Assembly (NCBI RefSeq): GCF_000383975.1
Contig: NZ_KB913017.1
Location: forward strand, 3,200,265 to 3,264,264
Direction: 5' to 3'
Length of the DNA: 64,000 nt
From: Natronorubrum tibetense GA33
GTDB lineage: Archaea; Halobacteriota; Halobacteria; Halobacteriales; Natrialbaceae
The notes beneath the pieces are model-generated. The model saw only the letters and a program-made list of their open reading frames with translations, was not told where the DNA came from and did no database searches. Each line of letters opens with the position of its first letter. Positions within the stretch are counted from its first letter, which is position 1. The position numbers were made by a program, and so were the translations under genes. Below are positions 34,069 through 43,344 of the stretch, one piece after another.

Positions 34069-36588
34069 CTACTCGTCGAACGTGAAGGAGTCGTCGTCCG
34101 ACTCCTCGGACGCGTCCGTGTCCGTCCCGACCGTCTCCTCGCCGAACGAGAACGTCTCCTCACCGGCATCCTCGTCGGGGGTGCTTTCGTTCGGTTCCGA
34201 GATGTCACCGACGACGGCGGCGCCGGTGGCGGTCTCGAGGGACTCAAGTTCGATGGCGGACGCGCTCGCGTCGGCGTCGGTTTCGAACCGATCGAGCGCC
34301 TCCGAGAGCGTCACCGCCTGCTGGGAGAGGTCGTCCGCCGATTGGGACACCTCCGACAGCGCTGACGTCTGCTCCTCGGCGGATGCGGCGACGTTCGCGG
34401 CTTCGGCGGTCGTCTCCTCGGAAATCGTCGCCACCTCGTCGACCATCGCGACGACCTCCTGGGTAGAGGCCGCCTGTTCCTCGGTCGCCGCCGAGATCGA
34501 CTGCACGCCGTCGTTCGTCTTCTGTGCGTACTCCGCGATCTCCTCGAGTGCGGAGCCAGCGGTCGTCACGAGTTCGTTGACCGCTTCGATTTCCTCACTG
34601 GTCTGGTCGACCTCCTCGGCCGACCGCTCAGTCTGATCCTGGATCTCGCCGAGTCGGGCGCTGATCTCGTCGGTAGCCGTCTTGACGTCCTGGGAGAGCT
34701 CCTTGACCTCGGCAGCGACCGCGGCGAACCCGCCGTCGTCACCCGCGGCGGATCTGGAGGCCTCGATGTTGGCGTTGAGCGCGAGCATGTTCGTCTGCTC
34801 GGCGATCTCCGCAATCCGGTCGATCAACTCGTCGACCGTCGCGACCTCGTCGCGAAGCTGCTCGAACTCGTCGACGACCGCGTCGCGGTCCCGCTCGAGT
34901 TCCTCGCAGGCCTCGATGGCGTCGTCGAGTTTCTTGCGACCGTCTCGGCCGGTCCGAGCGGTTCGCTCGGCGACGTCCGCGACCTCGTTCGAGGAGGCCG
35001 CGATCTCCTCGGTCGTCGTCGAGAGGTTGTTCATCTCCGCGTCGACGGAACGGAGCGACTCGTACTGCTTGTCCGCACCGTCGGAGATCTCTTGTACCGA
35101 CGCACTGACCTGTTCGCTGGCGGATCTGACCTCTTCGCTCGAGGCCGTAACCTGTTCGCTGGCGGTCGCGACCTCGGTCGCGAACTGGTTGAGGTGATCG
35201 ACGGTCGCTTCGATTTCGGTAAGCATCTCGTTGAAGTCGACGGCGATCTCCTCCATGGTCTCGTTGTCCGAGGCGTCCGGATCCATCCGAACGGTGAGGT
35301 CGCCGTCCGCAGCGTCCTCCATCACGCCGCAGTAGGTCGTCGCCGCCTGTTTGAGATCCTCGTTTATCTGTTCGACGCGTTCGCGTTCGCGCTCGGCGTC
35401 GGCCCTCGCGTCCTCGGCCTCCGTAATCTGTAGTTTCAGTTCGTCGCGCATCGAGGCGAACCCGTCATACAATCGGCCGATATTGTCGATCCGCTTGGTT
35501 TCGAACTCGACGTCGAGATCCCCCTCCTCCATCTGTCTGACCTTATCGGTCAGTCGGTCGATCGATGTCGCCGTACTGCGCCCGATCACGGCGCCAACGA
35601 GACCGATCAGGAGGACGCCACCCATCGTGGCTATCGTCCCGTACTGGCTCACCGAGTTGACGAAGCCGTAGGCCTCGTCAGTCGAGGTGTGAGAAAGCAC
35701 GACCCATCCCGTTTCGGTGCCGTGGTACGCCGCAACGTAGCCGTCCGGGTTGAAGTCGTGTGGCGACGACTGAAGTGCACTAACCGGTTCCTCCTCGAAC
35801 GTCATCGATCCCGAATGGGTCGCGTTCTCAGAGGCCAACGCCTCGTTCAGAAGCGGGTGCTCGTCCGCGTAGGCGGTCTGGAACCCGGAGTCGACGAACC
35901 CGTCCTGTAATCCGTCCGCGCCGCTTCCGGTGAGTCTGTCGTCGAGGATGATCTGCCCCTCGCGATCGACGACGACCGTCGATCGTTCGCCTTCGACCGT
36001 CGCACCGAGGTCCGTCATCACGTGCTCGAGTTCGAACGACACGACGATCGCCGTGTCGTCCTGGCCGCCAGTGCTGATGTAGTGCGAGACGACCGGCGTG
36101 TCGTCGACGGCGTACGGCTCCGTTCGTTCGACGCTCGACGCCGACAGCTCCGAGTCGATCCGATGCGATTCGGGGAACTCGACATCCTCGAGCGTCGCCG
36201 CATCTTGCGTCGTCGTCGCCAACAGTTCGTGGCTCTCCTGGTCGACGTAGTGGATCGCTTCGACCTGTCCCGATAACTCGAGTTGGAGGTCGTAGAGATA
36301 CGATTGGATCGCCTCTTCGTCACCCGATTCGATGACGGGTGTATCGGACGTACTGGCAGTACGTCGTTCGTTTTCTTCGTCCCAGTTGTCGATCGTATTC
36401 GCCTCCTGAGCGGCGAGGGACTGCTGATCTTCTAGCGCGTTCTCTTCGACGCTGTCGGTTATCTGGGCGGTCGCGACGAACCCGATCGCGCCGACGGAGA
36501 GGCCGAGTAGTAACAGGGCGATACCGAACTTCAGTGCGTAACTTCGTCGAATCGTCGAAGGGACGATCCGCCGTAATGAATCGAGCAT
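34069..36588 (-). CDS. Methyl-accepting transducer (Htr-type) 2, tandem paralogue
   Basis: An 839-residue receptor with the same layout as its downstream neighbour: TM1 LKFGIALLLLGLSVGAIG, Cache-like ectodomain, TM2 GGVLLIGLVGAVIG, HAMP IDRLTDKVRQMEEGDL, and a signalling domain almost identical from HAMP onward (NMLALNANIEASRSAAGDDG). The ectodomains differ substantially and the tails diverge in low-complexity acidic sequence (ends SFTFDE). ATG 36588 gives a short N-terminus; the frame opens at 36615. The pair looks like a duplication followed by divergence of the sensory half. About 200 bases separate the genes, with an A/T-rich promoter region before the first (33875-33905). Confidence 0.94.
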   Translation of the reverse strand: MLDSLRRIVPSTIRRSYALKFGIALLLLGLSVGAIGFVATAQITDSVEENALEDQQSLAAQEANTIDNWDEENERRTASTSDTPVIESGDEEAIQSYLYDLQLELSGQVEAIHYVDQESHELLATTTQDAATLEDVEFPESHRIDSELSASSVERTEPYAVDDTPVVSHYISTGGQDDTAIVVSFELEHVMTDLGATVEGERSTVVVDREGQIILDDRLTGSGADGLQDGFVDSGFQTAYADEHPLLNEALASENATHSGSMTFEEEPVSALQSSPHDFNPDGYVAAYHGTETGWVVLSHTSTDEAYGFVNSVSQYGTIATMGGVLLIGLVGAVIGRSTATSIDRLTDKVRQMEEGDLDVEFETKRIDNIGRLYDGFASMRDELKLQITEAEDARADAERERERVEQINEDLKQAATTYCGVMEDAADGDLTVRMDPDASDNETMEEIAVDFNEMLTEIEATVDHLNQFATEVATASEQVTASSEEVRSASEQVSASVQEISDGADKQYESLRSVDAEMNNLSTTTEEIAASSNEVADVAERTARTGRDGRKKLDDAIEACEELERDRDAVVDEFEQLRDEVATVDELIDRIAEIAEQTNMLALNANIEASRSAAGDDGGFAAVAAEVKELSQDVKTATDEISARLGEIQDQTERSAEEVDQTSEEIEAVNELVTTAGSALEEIAEYAQKTNDGVQSISAATEEQAASTQEVVAMVDEVATISEETTAEAANVAASAEEQTSALSEVSQSADDLSQQAVTLSEALDRFETDADASASAIELESLETATGAAVVGDISEPNESTPDEDAGEETFSFGEETVGTDTDASEESDDDSFTFDE

Positions 36589-36762
36589 TGAGATAGAACA
36601 GTTATCATTATTCAAAAAACCTTCCTGTTTGCGCTAGTATCTCACCAGCCTACAGTATCGCAGTAAAAAATGTTACGGCCGAATAGGGCGTGGCGTTGAC
36701 AGTTGTGTCGAACTGCGCTCGGAGCATTCACATCAGTTCGGTCCGTACCGTGAACTCGACGC

Positions 36763-37302
36763 ATGGAAAAAACGCCCCGGGGTACGTCCGTCGGCGTCGA
36801 CGATCCGTACGAGTTCGCGGGCGTCTGTGACTATCTCACCGGCGAGGGGCAGTGTCGCTACGCGTTCGATCACTACGAGCACGACCCCGCGTTCGCCCGC
36901 GAACGCGCGGATGACGACTACGCCTGCCCCGTTGTCGATCCCGAAACCGACGAGACGTGGGCCGACTGCCCGCACTTTCGCTCTCGAAACCACGACCGAG
37001 AGTGTGTCCGCTGTGGACTCGAGGAAAAGCGCATGGCCCACGACGACGAACGCCCGCTGCTCGAGGAACACCACCTCTCGTATGCCCGCGACGGCGAGGA
37101 GTTGACCCACGAGATCACGGTCTACCTCTGCCGGTGGTGCCATGCGAAGGTCCACAACTCGTGGGCCCGGATTACCGACAACGCCGCGCCGGAGCCGGAC
37201 GCAATCGCCGCGCTCGAACAGCGTCGCGGACGCGAGTACGACGAACTGGGCTTCGAGTCGGCCGCGGAACGGTACGGTGAGGACGAAGACGGCTCCAACT
37301 GA
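36763..37302 (+). CDS. Zinc/HNH-like haloarchaeal protein (DUF7097-like)
   Basis: A 179-residue protein rich in Cys and His: CDYLTGEGQCRYAFDHYEHD, then CPHFRSRNHDRECVRCGLEE, then EEHHLSYARDG and YLCRWCHAKVHNSW. The last two segments resemble the HNH nuclease/zinc arrangement (HH ... CxxCH..VH). Probably binds two zinc ions. It may be a derived HNH protein; nuclease activity is not established. I recall similar haloarchaeal proteins as DUF7097, without certainty. Start ATG 36763. Confidence 0.75.
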   Translation: MEKTPRGTSVGVDDPYEFAGVCDYLTGEGQCRYAFDHYEHDPAFARERADDDYACPVVDPETDETWADCPHFRSRNHDRECVRCGLEEKRMAHDDERPLLEEHHLSYARDGEELTHEITVYLCRWCHAKVHNSWARITDNAAPEPDAIAALEQRRGREYDELGFESAAERYGEDEDGSN

Positions 37303-37326
37303 GCAAAATCGCCACCCTGCGGCTCG

Positions 37327-40017
37327 TTATCCCGTGTTCTTCATCCCGGCTGCGATCCCCTTGACCGTCAGCCGAAGCGTTCGTTCTTCGATGTCGGTTC
37401 GGTGAGTTCGGTCCAGCAGGTACACCTGCAGTAGGTTCAGCGGGTCGACGTAGGGGTTTCGCCGCGCCAGATTCTCACCGAGCCAGTCGCGGGTGTGGAG
37501 GGTCTCCCGTTGACCGACGGTGGTGATTAATTCGGTCGCTCGCTCGTACTCGTCGGTCACTCGCGGGAAGAATCGACCCCGGATGTCCTCGTCCGCCAGA
37601 TCGGCGTACTGTTCGGCGATCTCGAGTTCGGTCCGGGACAGCGAGAGCGCGGCGTTGTCGAGCGTTGTTCGGAAGAACGACCACTCCTCGTACATCTCCT
37701 GGAGAGTCTCTATTGTGCCGCCATCGTCTAGGTAGGCGTCGAGACCCGTCGCGAGGGCGTACCAGCCCGGCAGGATACAGCGTGACTGCGTCCACGAGAA
37801 CACCCACGGGATCGCCCGCAGGTCCTCGACGGTTCGCTCGCCGCTACGCGAGGCGGGACGCGATCCCAGGTCGAGGTCTTCGATGACCGTGATGGGCGTC
37901 GCCTGCTCGAAGTAGCGGACGAAGCCGTCGCTCTCGAGGAGGTCACGGTACTCCCGACGGGCGGCGTCGGCCATGGTCTCCATCGCCTCGACCCACTCGT
38001 CGTGGACCTCCTCTTCGGGCTGCTCTTTGGCGTACAGCCGCGCCCGAAGCTGTGCGTTGACCATCTGTTCGATGTTACGCTCGGCGATGCGCGGGTTAGC
38101 GTACTTTTCGGCGATCGCCTCGCCCTGCTCGGTGAACTTGACCTGTCCGGTCACCGTGCTGTTCGGCAGCGCCAGCAACGCCTCGTTCATTGGGCCGCCG
38201 CCGCGGGAAATCGAGCCCCCGCGGCCGTGGAACAGTCGCATCGTCACGTCGTGGTCGTCACAGATCTCCCCCAGTCGGCGCTGGTTCTTGTACAGCGACC
38301 AGTTGGCCGCGAGGAAGCCGTTCTCCTTGTTCGAGTCCGAGTAGCCCAGCATGATCTCCTGGGTGCGCCCGCGTGCCTCGAGGGCCTGCGCGTAGGCTTC
38401 GTTCTCGAAGAGCGTCCCCATGATCCGGCGAGCGCCGGAGAGGGCGTACTCCGTCTCGAGCAACGGAACGATGTCGAGCCCGCAGTGTTCTGGCAGGGAG
38501 ACGACGCCGGCCTGATCGGCGAGGAACAGAACCTCGAGGACGTGGCTTGGTTCATCGGTCATCGAGATGGCGTAGGTGTCGATGGCGTGGACGCCGTACT
38601 CGGTCTGCCAGTCCCCGAGGTTGGCGAACAGGTCGAGGACCTTCGCCGACGAGTCCGAGAGATCCTCCGTCTTGGAGAGATCGACGACGGCTTCATCCTG
38701 AAGAATCGCGTCGGTCAGCAGGTCGGCCCGTTCCTCCTCGTCCATGTCGTGGTAGTCGATTCCCTCGCGCTCGAGGGCCTCCGCGATGGCATCGGTGTGG
38801 TTCTGCTGGTGTTCGCGCAGGTCCAGACTGGCGAGCGAGAAGCCGAAGGTGGCGACCTGCCGCCGGATCGGATCCACGTGCGCCTCGGCAACGCTCTCCG
38901 CACCGTTGTTCCGCAGGCTCCCCGCGATAATCTCGAGATCGTCGAGCAGCTCGTCGACCCCGTCGTAGCCGCCGGGACGAACGTCGCCGACGCGCTGGAG
39001 TCGCTCGCGCATCAGTTTGAGCTTCTGTCGGTAGGGCTCGTCGGGATAGCGTTCCTCGGCGGTTCGGGCACTACCGGGCAGTCGCTCGCGATCGTCCTCG
39101 AGCGAGACCAGGAACTCGGAGCCGGGATCGATCCGACTGCCGTCCTGACTGAGGACGCCGGACAGCCGCTTGAGCTGTTCGCGGTACTTTTCGAGGATCA
39201 CCGAACGCTGGCGTTCCAGCGTGTTCGCGGTCACCTCGGGGGTTACGTAGGGATTCCCGTCCCGGTCGCTGCCCGCCCACGACCGGAACTCGAACAGTTT
39301 GGGAATCTCGAGATTCCCCTCGACTTCATCGTCGATCGCGTCCGCCAGTTCGTCGTACACTTCGCCGACGACATCGAACAGCGTGTTCTCGAGATACCAC
39401 TGGACGTTTCGCGCCTCGTCTTCGGGTTCGGGCTGTCGATTACGGACCTGCGGCGTCTGCCAGAGGCTCGTCACTTCGGCGTCGATGTCCCGCCAGATCT
39501 GGCCCTCTTCCTTCTCGGTCAGTAGCCGCTCGTCGAGCGTCTCGAGCTCCGTCGAGATCGTTCGGAGCTTCGATTTGACCGTCTTGCGTCGGGCTTCCGT
39601 CGGGTGGGCCGTAAACGTCGGCTCGATCAGCACGTCGTCTAAAACCTGTCTGACGGTGTCGACGTCGCTGTTACCCAGCTCTTCGGCCGCGGTCTCGAGG
39701 CTGTCCTCGAGGGTCCCCTCGTGGGACTCCGTTCGAATCGTTCGCACCCGCTCGCGCTCTTCGGCGAGATTGATCAGTTCGAAGTAGGTCGTAAACCCCC
39801 GCGCGACGACTCGCTGGTGGTGTGGTGACAGTCCGCGGAGGTCCGAGATGAGCGCGTCGCGTGACTCGAGTTCGCCCGACCGGTAATCGATCGCGGCCTG
39901 CCGACACGATTCGACCGTTTCGAACGCCCGCCGGGAGGTCTGGTCCTCCAAAACGTCGCCGAGCAACGCACCGAGCTCTCGGACGTCCTGTCGAATCTCC
40001 CTGTTGTGAAGTCGCAT
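37327..40017 (-). CDS. ppc: Phosphoenolpyruvate carboxylase
   Basis: Carboxylates PEP with bicarbonate to oxaloacetate, replenishing the TCA cycle; cytoplasmic. The 896-residue protein has the bacterial-type PEPC motifs: TFTAHPTEARRKT (catalytic His region), WAGSDRDGNPYV, MLGYSDSNKENG and FHGRGGSISRGGGPMN (glycine loop), with the typical C-terminus ending MKNTG. Length is normal (about 870-930). Together with the malic enzyme at 1613 it forms both directions of the C3/C4 node. Monocistronic; start ATG 40017. Confidence 0.97.
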   Translation of the reverse strand: MRLHNREIRQDVRELGALLGDVLEDQTSRRAFETVESCRQAAIDYRSGELESRDALISDLRGLSPHHQRVVARGFTTYFELINLAEERERVRTIRTESHEGTLEDSLETAAEELGNSDVDTVRQVLDDVLIEPTFTAHPTEARRKTVKSKLRTISTELETLDERLLTEKEEGQIWRDIDAEVTSLWQTPQVRNRQPEPEDEARNVQWYLENTLFDVVGEVYDELADAIDDEVEGNLEIPKLFEFRSWAGSDRDGNPYVTPEVTANTLERQRSVILEKYREQLKRLSGVLSQDGSRIDPGSEFLVSLEDDRERLPGSARTAEERYPDEPYRQKLKLMRERLQRVGDVRPGGYDGVDELLDDLEIIAGSLRNNGAESVAEAHVDPIRRQVATFGFSLASLDLREHQQNHTDAIAEALEREGIDYHDMDEEERADLLTDAILQDEAVVDLSKTEDLSDSSAKVLDLFANLGDWQTEYGVHAIDTYAISMTDEPSHVLEVLFLADQAGVVSLPEHCGLDIVPLLETEYALSGARRIMGTLFENEAYAQALEARGRTQEIMLGYSDSNKENGFLAANWSLYKNQRRLGEICDDHDVTMRLFHGRGGSISRGGGPMNEALLALPNSTVTGQVKFTEQGEAIAEKYANPRIAERNIEQMVNAQLRARLYAKEQPEEEVHDEWVEAMETMADAARREYRDLLESDGFVRYFEQATPITVIEDLDLGSRPASRSGERTVEDLRAIPWVFSWTQSRCILPGWYALATGLDAYLDDGGTIETLQEMYEEWSFFRTTLDNAALSLSRTELEIAEQYADLADEDIRGRFFPRVTDEYERATELITTVGQRETLHTRDWLGENLARRNPYVDPLNLLQVYLLDRTHRTDIEERTLRLTVKGIAAGMKNTG

Positions 40018-40399
40018 ACCCAGAGCGTACGGCTTCTACCTCAAAAACCCCCGTGGAGGGTCGCTACCTCCCATTTCATCCTTTTCCGTGATAGTTACTG
40101 ACGGTGACCTGTTGGAGAGCAATCGATCGATTGCGGCTTCGATAATCTGTCACGTATTCACATCTCGGTTTCGACCGGTCAGTAGCGTTTCACTTGCTAA
40201 TTAGAAACTCGGAATCGAGTTCTTTTCTCGGAACCGACAGTAGCCCGCGACGAGAGCGTCATTCAATTATTTGGAACGATGATGATGAATTTTCGAACGA
40301 AACCGACGGGATCGAACTGGCGCGCGCATCCCTCGCGGGCGAACACCCGGTCGTCTCCGTGACATATCGAGGGATCGGTCTAGCCCCGCGTCGACCGCT
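40018..40399. other. Gene-free spacer upstream of ppc
   Basis: About 380 bases without a convincing frame. It includes the ppc promoter region (ttccgtgatagttac near 40085), an A/T-rich centre (ttgctaattagaaac, about 40194; attcaattatttgg, about 40261) and, at 40300-40399, a GC-rich stretch resembling a badly degraded type II tRNA on the minus strand (gttcgatccc and ggctgaagcggtcgacgc), too divergent to call. Confidence 0.4.
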
Positions 40400-40645
40400 T
40401 CAGCCACCGTATTTTCGATACCAAACTCGAGCGCCGATCGGCGACTCGTCCGCCTCGAGATCCAGTCTTCGCAGTACCAACTCCTGGATAGCGGCCGTGA
40501 CGACGAGTTCGACCGAATCGCCGTCCTCGGTTCGCAGTTCGAAGACGCAGTGTCCGTCACGCTCATCGATGCGTTCGATCGTTCCGACCGACCACCGATC
40601 GAGATTGTGGGTCGGTTTTCGCGCGTGAATTCGATCGTGGCCCAT
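40400..40645 (-). CDS. Small haloarchaeal protein, 81 aa
   Basis: Starts MGHDRIHARKPTHNLDRWSV and is mostly predicted beta strand (GTIERIDERDGHCVFELRTE, then SVELVVTAAIQELVLRRLD), ending ARVWYRKYGG. The size and strand pattern suggest an SH3/OB-like small barrel; no family is assigned. ATG 40645 is preferred over the start at 40666 because an A/T-rich taaaccg segment lies upstream at leaderless distance. Confidence 0.7.
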   Translation of the reverse strand: MGHDRIHARKPTHNLDRWSVGTIERIDERDGHCVFELRTEDGDSVELVVTAAIQELVLRRLDLEADESPIGARVWYRKYGG

Positions 40646-40714
40646 GTTCGGACGGAAGTCGGGCAAACGGTTTAATTTGCGGTACCAATGAAGTGAGTCT
40701 GCCCGCGTTGTCCG

Positions 40715-41527
40715 TCAGTAATCGCCGAGAACGCCGAGCCGTCTCGCTCTGCGGGTCGCGTACTGAAAGACCGCATAGCCCAACACTACGTAGCCGCCGG
40801 CGACCGCGATCAGAAGCCCGAGTTCGGCCGGCGAGAATTCCCAGAGACGAACGCCGTCGATCATCGCCCGCTGGAGGAGCGCGCTCCCGTGAGCGAGAGG
40901 GAGAAACCGCATCCACCCGAGTTCGAACGCGGGTGCCGAAATCAGGACGATGAATCCGAACTGGAGGAGATTCAGCCAGTTCCCGATCTGCTTGTAGAGC
41001 ACGGTGACGCCGCCGGCAGCCAGACCGAGTCCGAGCACTGAAACGATGCTGAGCGTCGCGACAACGACGATCGTGAACAGGTTCAGTTCGAGCGTCGTCC
41101 CTGTGATCAGGATCATCGCGACCAGAATCACCGTCGAGGTGATGAACGTCCGAACGATCTTCGCGACGCCTTTCAGCAGCGCGACGGGCGCGAACCCGAA
41201 CGGCGTCATCACGTGGCGCTCGAGAGTCCCCCACTGCACCTCGCTCGCAATATCGTTCGAGATGGCGGAGTACGCCCCCACCGACAGCGTCCACAGGAAG
41301 TAGCCGACGATGATCCCTTCGATCGAGTCGGTGAGCGCCTGCCCGGCGACCATCTGCCCGCCGTAAAAGAGCACCCCGAAAAAGAACAGGGAGATGACGA
41401 TCCCACCGATAGCGTTCGCCGGATAGCGCACGAAAATCAGAAACTCGCGGTAGAGCACGGCCCGTGCGAGGTGATAGTAGCCGGCCGTCCGCGGCGTCGG
41501 CTCCTCCTCGTGCAGTCGCGAACTCAT
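40715..41527 (-). CDS. ABC-2 type transporter permease
   Basis: Membrane half of an exporter. The 270-residue protein has about six hydrophobic segments (e.g. NAIGGIVISLFFFGVLFYGG, VILVAMILITGTTLELNLFT, ELGLLIAVAGGYVVLGYAVF). The ABC2 membrane family usually exports drugs, lipids or polysaccharides. The ATPase gene ends four bases into it (overlap 41524-41527), so they form an operon. Substrate unknown. Confidence 0.93.
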   Translation of the reverse strand: MSSRLHEEEPTPRTAGYYHLARAVLYREFLIFVRYPANAIGGIVISLFFFGVLFYGGQMVAGQALTDSIEGIIVGYFLWTLSVGAYSAISNDIASEVQWGTLERHVMTPFGFAPVALLKGVAKIVRTFITSTVILVAMILITGTTLELNLFTIVVVATLSIVSVLGLGLAAGGVTVLYKQIGNWLNLLQFGFIVLISAPAFELGWMRFLPLAHGSALLQRAMIDGVRLWEFSPAELGLLIAVAGGYVVLGYAVFQYATRRARRLGVLGDY

Positions 41528-42642
41528 CGTCCCCTCCGTTCAACTGTCGTCAAATCGACAAACACGTCCTCGAGGTCGGGTTCGATCGTCCGGACTCGCT
41601 CGAGCGTCACGTCCGCGGCGCGGAGCGTGTCCAACAACTCGTAGAGGCCGTCGCTATCCGTCGTCACTTCGATCAGGTTGCCGCGGTCGCGCGGCTCGAC
41701 GTGAATCGCGTCGAATCGGCCCTCGAGTCGCGACACGATCGCCGCGTCGAGATCCCGACTCGCGATCTGCACGCGGTGTCGATCTGTCCCGTCCAGCAGC
41801 GCCGCCACGGTGTCGTCGGCGACGACCGCTCCGTCGGACATGATGAGGACCCGGTCACAGACCGTCTCGACGACGTCCATGTCGTGACTACTGAGGATAA
41901 CGGTGAGGTCCTCTTCCTCGACGAGCCGTCGCAACTCCCGCTGGAGGGTTCGAGAGCTCTCGATGTCCAGTCCCAGCGTCGGTTCGTCGAGAAAGACGAC
42001 CGCCGCTCCCCCGGCGAGAACGCTCGCCAACGATACTTTCTGTTTCATTCCGCGTGATAGCTCGCGGACGGGAACGTCCGCTTTTGCCTCGAGTCCCAAC
42101 TGCGTCAGGAGCCGATCGTGACGGTCGCTCACCGAATCCGGATCGACGCCGCTGATCGTCGCGAAGTACCGAAGGTTTTCTCGAACGGTCAGCCGCCAGT
42201 AATCGTTCCGCGCACCCTCGAGCATCGCATCGACGGACGCGTACGCCTCTCGAGGCCGATCGTAGACGTCGATACCCCGTATCCGAACGGCCCCCGCGTC
42301 CGGCAGAACCATCCCGAGAATCGACTTGATGAGCGTCGTCTTCCCGGCCCCGTTCGGACCGAGCAATCCCACTATCGATCCGGTTTCGATCTCGAAGGAA
42401 ACGTCGTCCACGGCGGTCACTGCCGCTGTTCCGTCACCGAACCGTTTGCGCAGTCCGGTCACGGAAACGGCGACATCACAACCATCTGCTTTCGCAGTCA
42501 CGGTCCCGGCAGAGACATCGCCCTTCGTGACGGGGGCAGCATCGGTCGGCGAGCGCCCAGCGGATTCCACGGTAACTCTCCCACCGGGTGGGGGGCCAGC
42601 GACTTCCCCGTTCGTCGATCGGTCGTTGTCTCGCGCGGTCAC
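41524..42642 (-). CDS. ABC transporter ATPase (ABC-2 exporter)
   Basis: A 372-residue ATPase: Walker A LGPNGAGKTT, Q-loop region MLEGARNDYWRLTVREN, signature LSRGMKQKVSLASVLAGG, Walker B VVFLDEPTLGLD and H-loop LSSHDMDVV. An N-terminal low-complexity extension of about 55 residues precedes the domain, and a C-terminal about 90 residues resemble the regulatory tail of DrrA/NatA-type ATPases. GTG 42642 is used: a taaaac box on the minus strand (42649-42656) is at leaderless spacing. Operon with the permease at 40715. Confidence 0.93.
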   Translation of the reverse strand: MTARDNDRSTNGEVAGPPPGGRVTVESAGRSPTDAAPVTKGDVSAGTVTAKADGCDVAVSVTGLRKRFGDGTAAVTAVDDVSFEIETGSIVGLLGPNGAGKTTLIKSILGMVLPDAGAVRIRGIDVYDRPREAYASVDAMLEGARNDYWRLTVRENLRYFATISGVDPDSVSDRHDRLLTQLGLEAKADVPVRELSRGMKQKVSLASVLAGGAAVVFLDEPTLGLDIESSRTLQRELRRLVEEEDLTVILSSHDMDVVETVCDRVLIMSDGAVVADDTVAALLDGTDRHRVQIASRDLDAAIVSRLEGRFDAIHVEPRDRGNLIEVTTDSDGLYELLDTLRAADVTLERVRTIEPDLEDVFVDLTTVERRGR

Positions 42643-42833
42643 AGTACCGTTTTAAGTGTGGTAGCTACAAAAACGCGAGGCCAACGGGAGTTCGATACTG
42701 ATCCGAGGCTGCAACCGTCTCACTCGACAAAACGGGGCTGCGGACCTACGCGCCGCTGCGGGAACGAAGCGGTCTGCAGCACGTCCGTCGATCCAGCGCC
42801 ACGTTTTTACGAACCAGTCGTGTCGAGGGCACT

Positions 42834-43160
42834 GTGGGACGCTATCAACCTGGGCAGCACGACTCGTTTATTAGCTGTGATACGCCTCGTTGCGGGGCGA
42901 GCAACGCACCAGAAGGATCTCCAGAGTACGACACCGACTGCTGGCGGTGTGGAGAACCGCTGGGTGGGAAACCCGAACCAGGTGATACCGTTCACGTCGA
43001 CATCGTCGACGAGAAAGCCGACGGGACGCTCGTCTGCAAAACGGAGAGCGGATTCGTCCTCTTTCTCGAGGCGGATATCGCGGCGATCGAAGCGACGGTT
43101 CGAGTAACCTCCGTCGACGAGACGTACGGTGAGGCGGAACTCGTCGAAACGGGATCGTAG
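42834..43160 (+). CDS. Zinc-ribbon plus TRAM-domain protein
   Basis: A 108-residue protein. The N-terminal half has CDTPRCG and CWRCG, a four-Cys zinc ribbon. The C-terminal half (PGDTVHVDIVDEKADGTLVC, then VTSVDETYGEAELVE) matches the TRAM RNA-binding barrel found in archaeal stand-alone TRAM proteins. TRAM proteins bind RNA, some acting as RNA chaperones. Starts at GTG 42834; a cgttttta box lies about 30 bases upstream. It is the last convincing core gene before the island boundary. Confidence 0.75.
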   Translation: MGRYQPGQHDSFISCDTPRCGASNAPEGSPEYDTDCWRCGEPLGGKPEPGDTVHVDIVDEKADGTLVCKTESGFVLFLEADIAAIEATVRVTSVDETYGEAELVETGS

Positions 43161-43253
43161 CTGGGACGGCGTTGCTGTGCGTATCGGTCTCAAAGGGGTG
43201 CTCGATTGGGGACTCGAACACGCGAAGTGTTCGCTACTGCTCGTGGTTCTCTA

Positions 43254-43322
43254 ATTCAAATCCCGGAGCGTCCGCTTTTTGCTCACTACGTTCGCAAAAA
43301 TGCTCCGTCAGGGATTCGAACC
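43254..43322. repeat. Long imperfect palindrome at the island edge
   Basis: Centred near 43288 (TTTTTGC-tcactacgttc-GCAAAAA, exact 7-base inner arms, 43275-43299). The outer arms carry ttcaaatccc on the left and gggattcgaa on the right, i.e. two facing tRNA T-arm-like sequences. The right arm is the 3' end of the tRNA-Glu fragment. The inner hairpin could terminate transcription from the left. Confidence 0.6.
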
Positions 43323-43343
43323 CTAGTCATTGCCGTGAGAGGG
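43301..43343 (-). other. 3' fragment of tRNA-Glu (CTC): putative attachment-site remnant
   Basis: On the minus strand this reads as the 3' half of haloarchaeal tRNA-Glu: anticodon loop ccCTCtcacgg, then tgactAGGGTTCGAATCCCTgacggagcA, with T arm and acceptor 3' strand intact and discriminator A at 43301. The 5' half (acceptor 5' strand and D arm) is absent. Such 3' fragments are left when an element integrates by site-specific recombination at a tRNA 3' end. The low-GC, mobile-rich region starts directly beside it. Confidence 0.7.
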
Positions 43344-43344
43344 T

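Noticed and set aside
38002-39525. 507-codon plus-strand frame inside ppc
   Set aside because: Shadow of the conserved PEP carboxylase on the minus strand.
40300-40405. tRNA-like sequence on the minus strand (ggctgaagcggtcgacgc, gttcgatccc)
   Set aside because: The acceptor and T stems do not pair and no anticodon stem can be formed; at most a very degraded relic.
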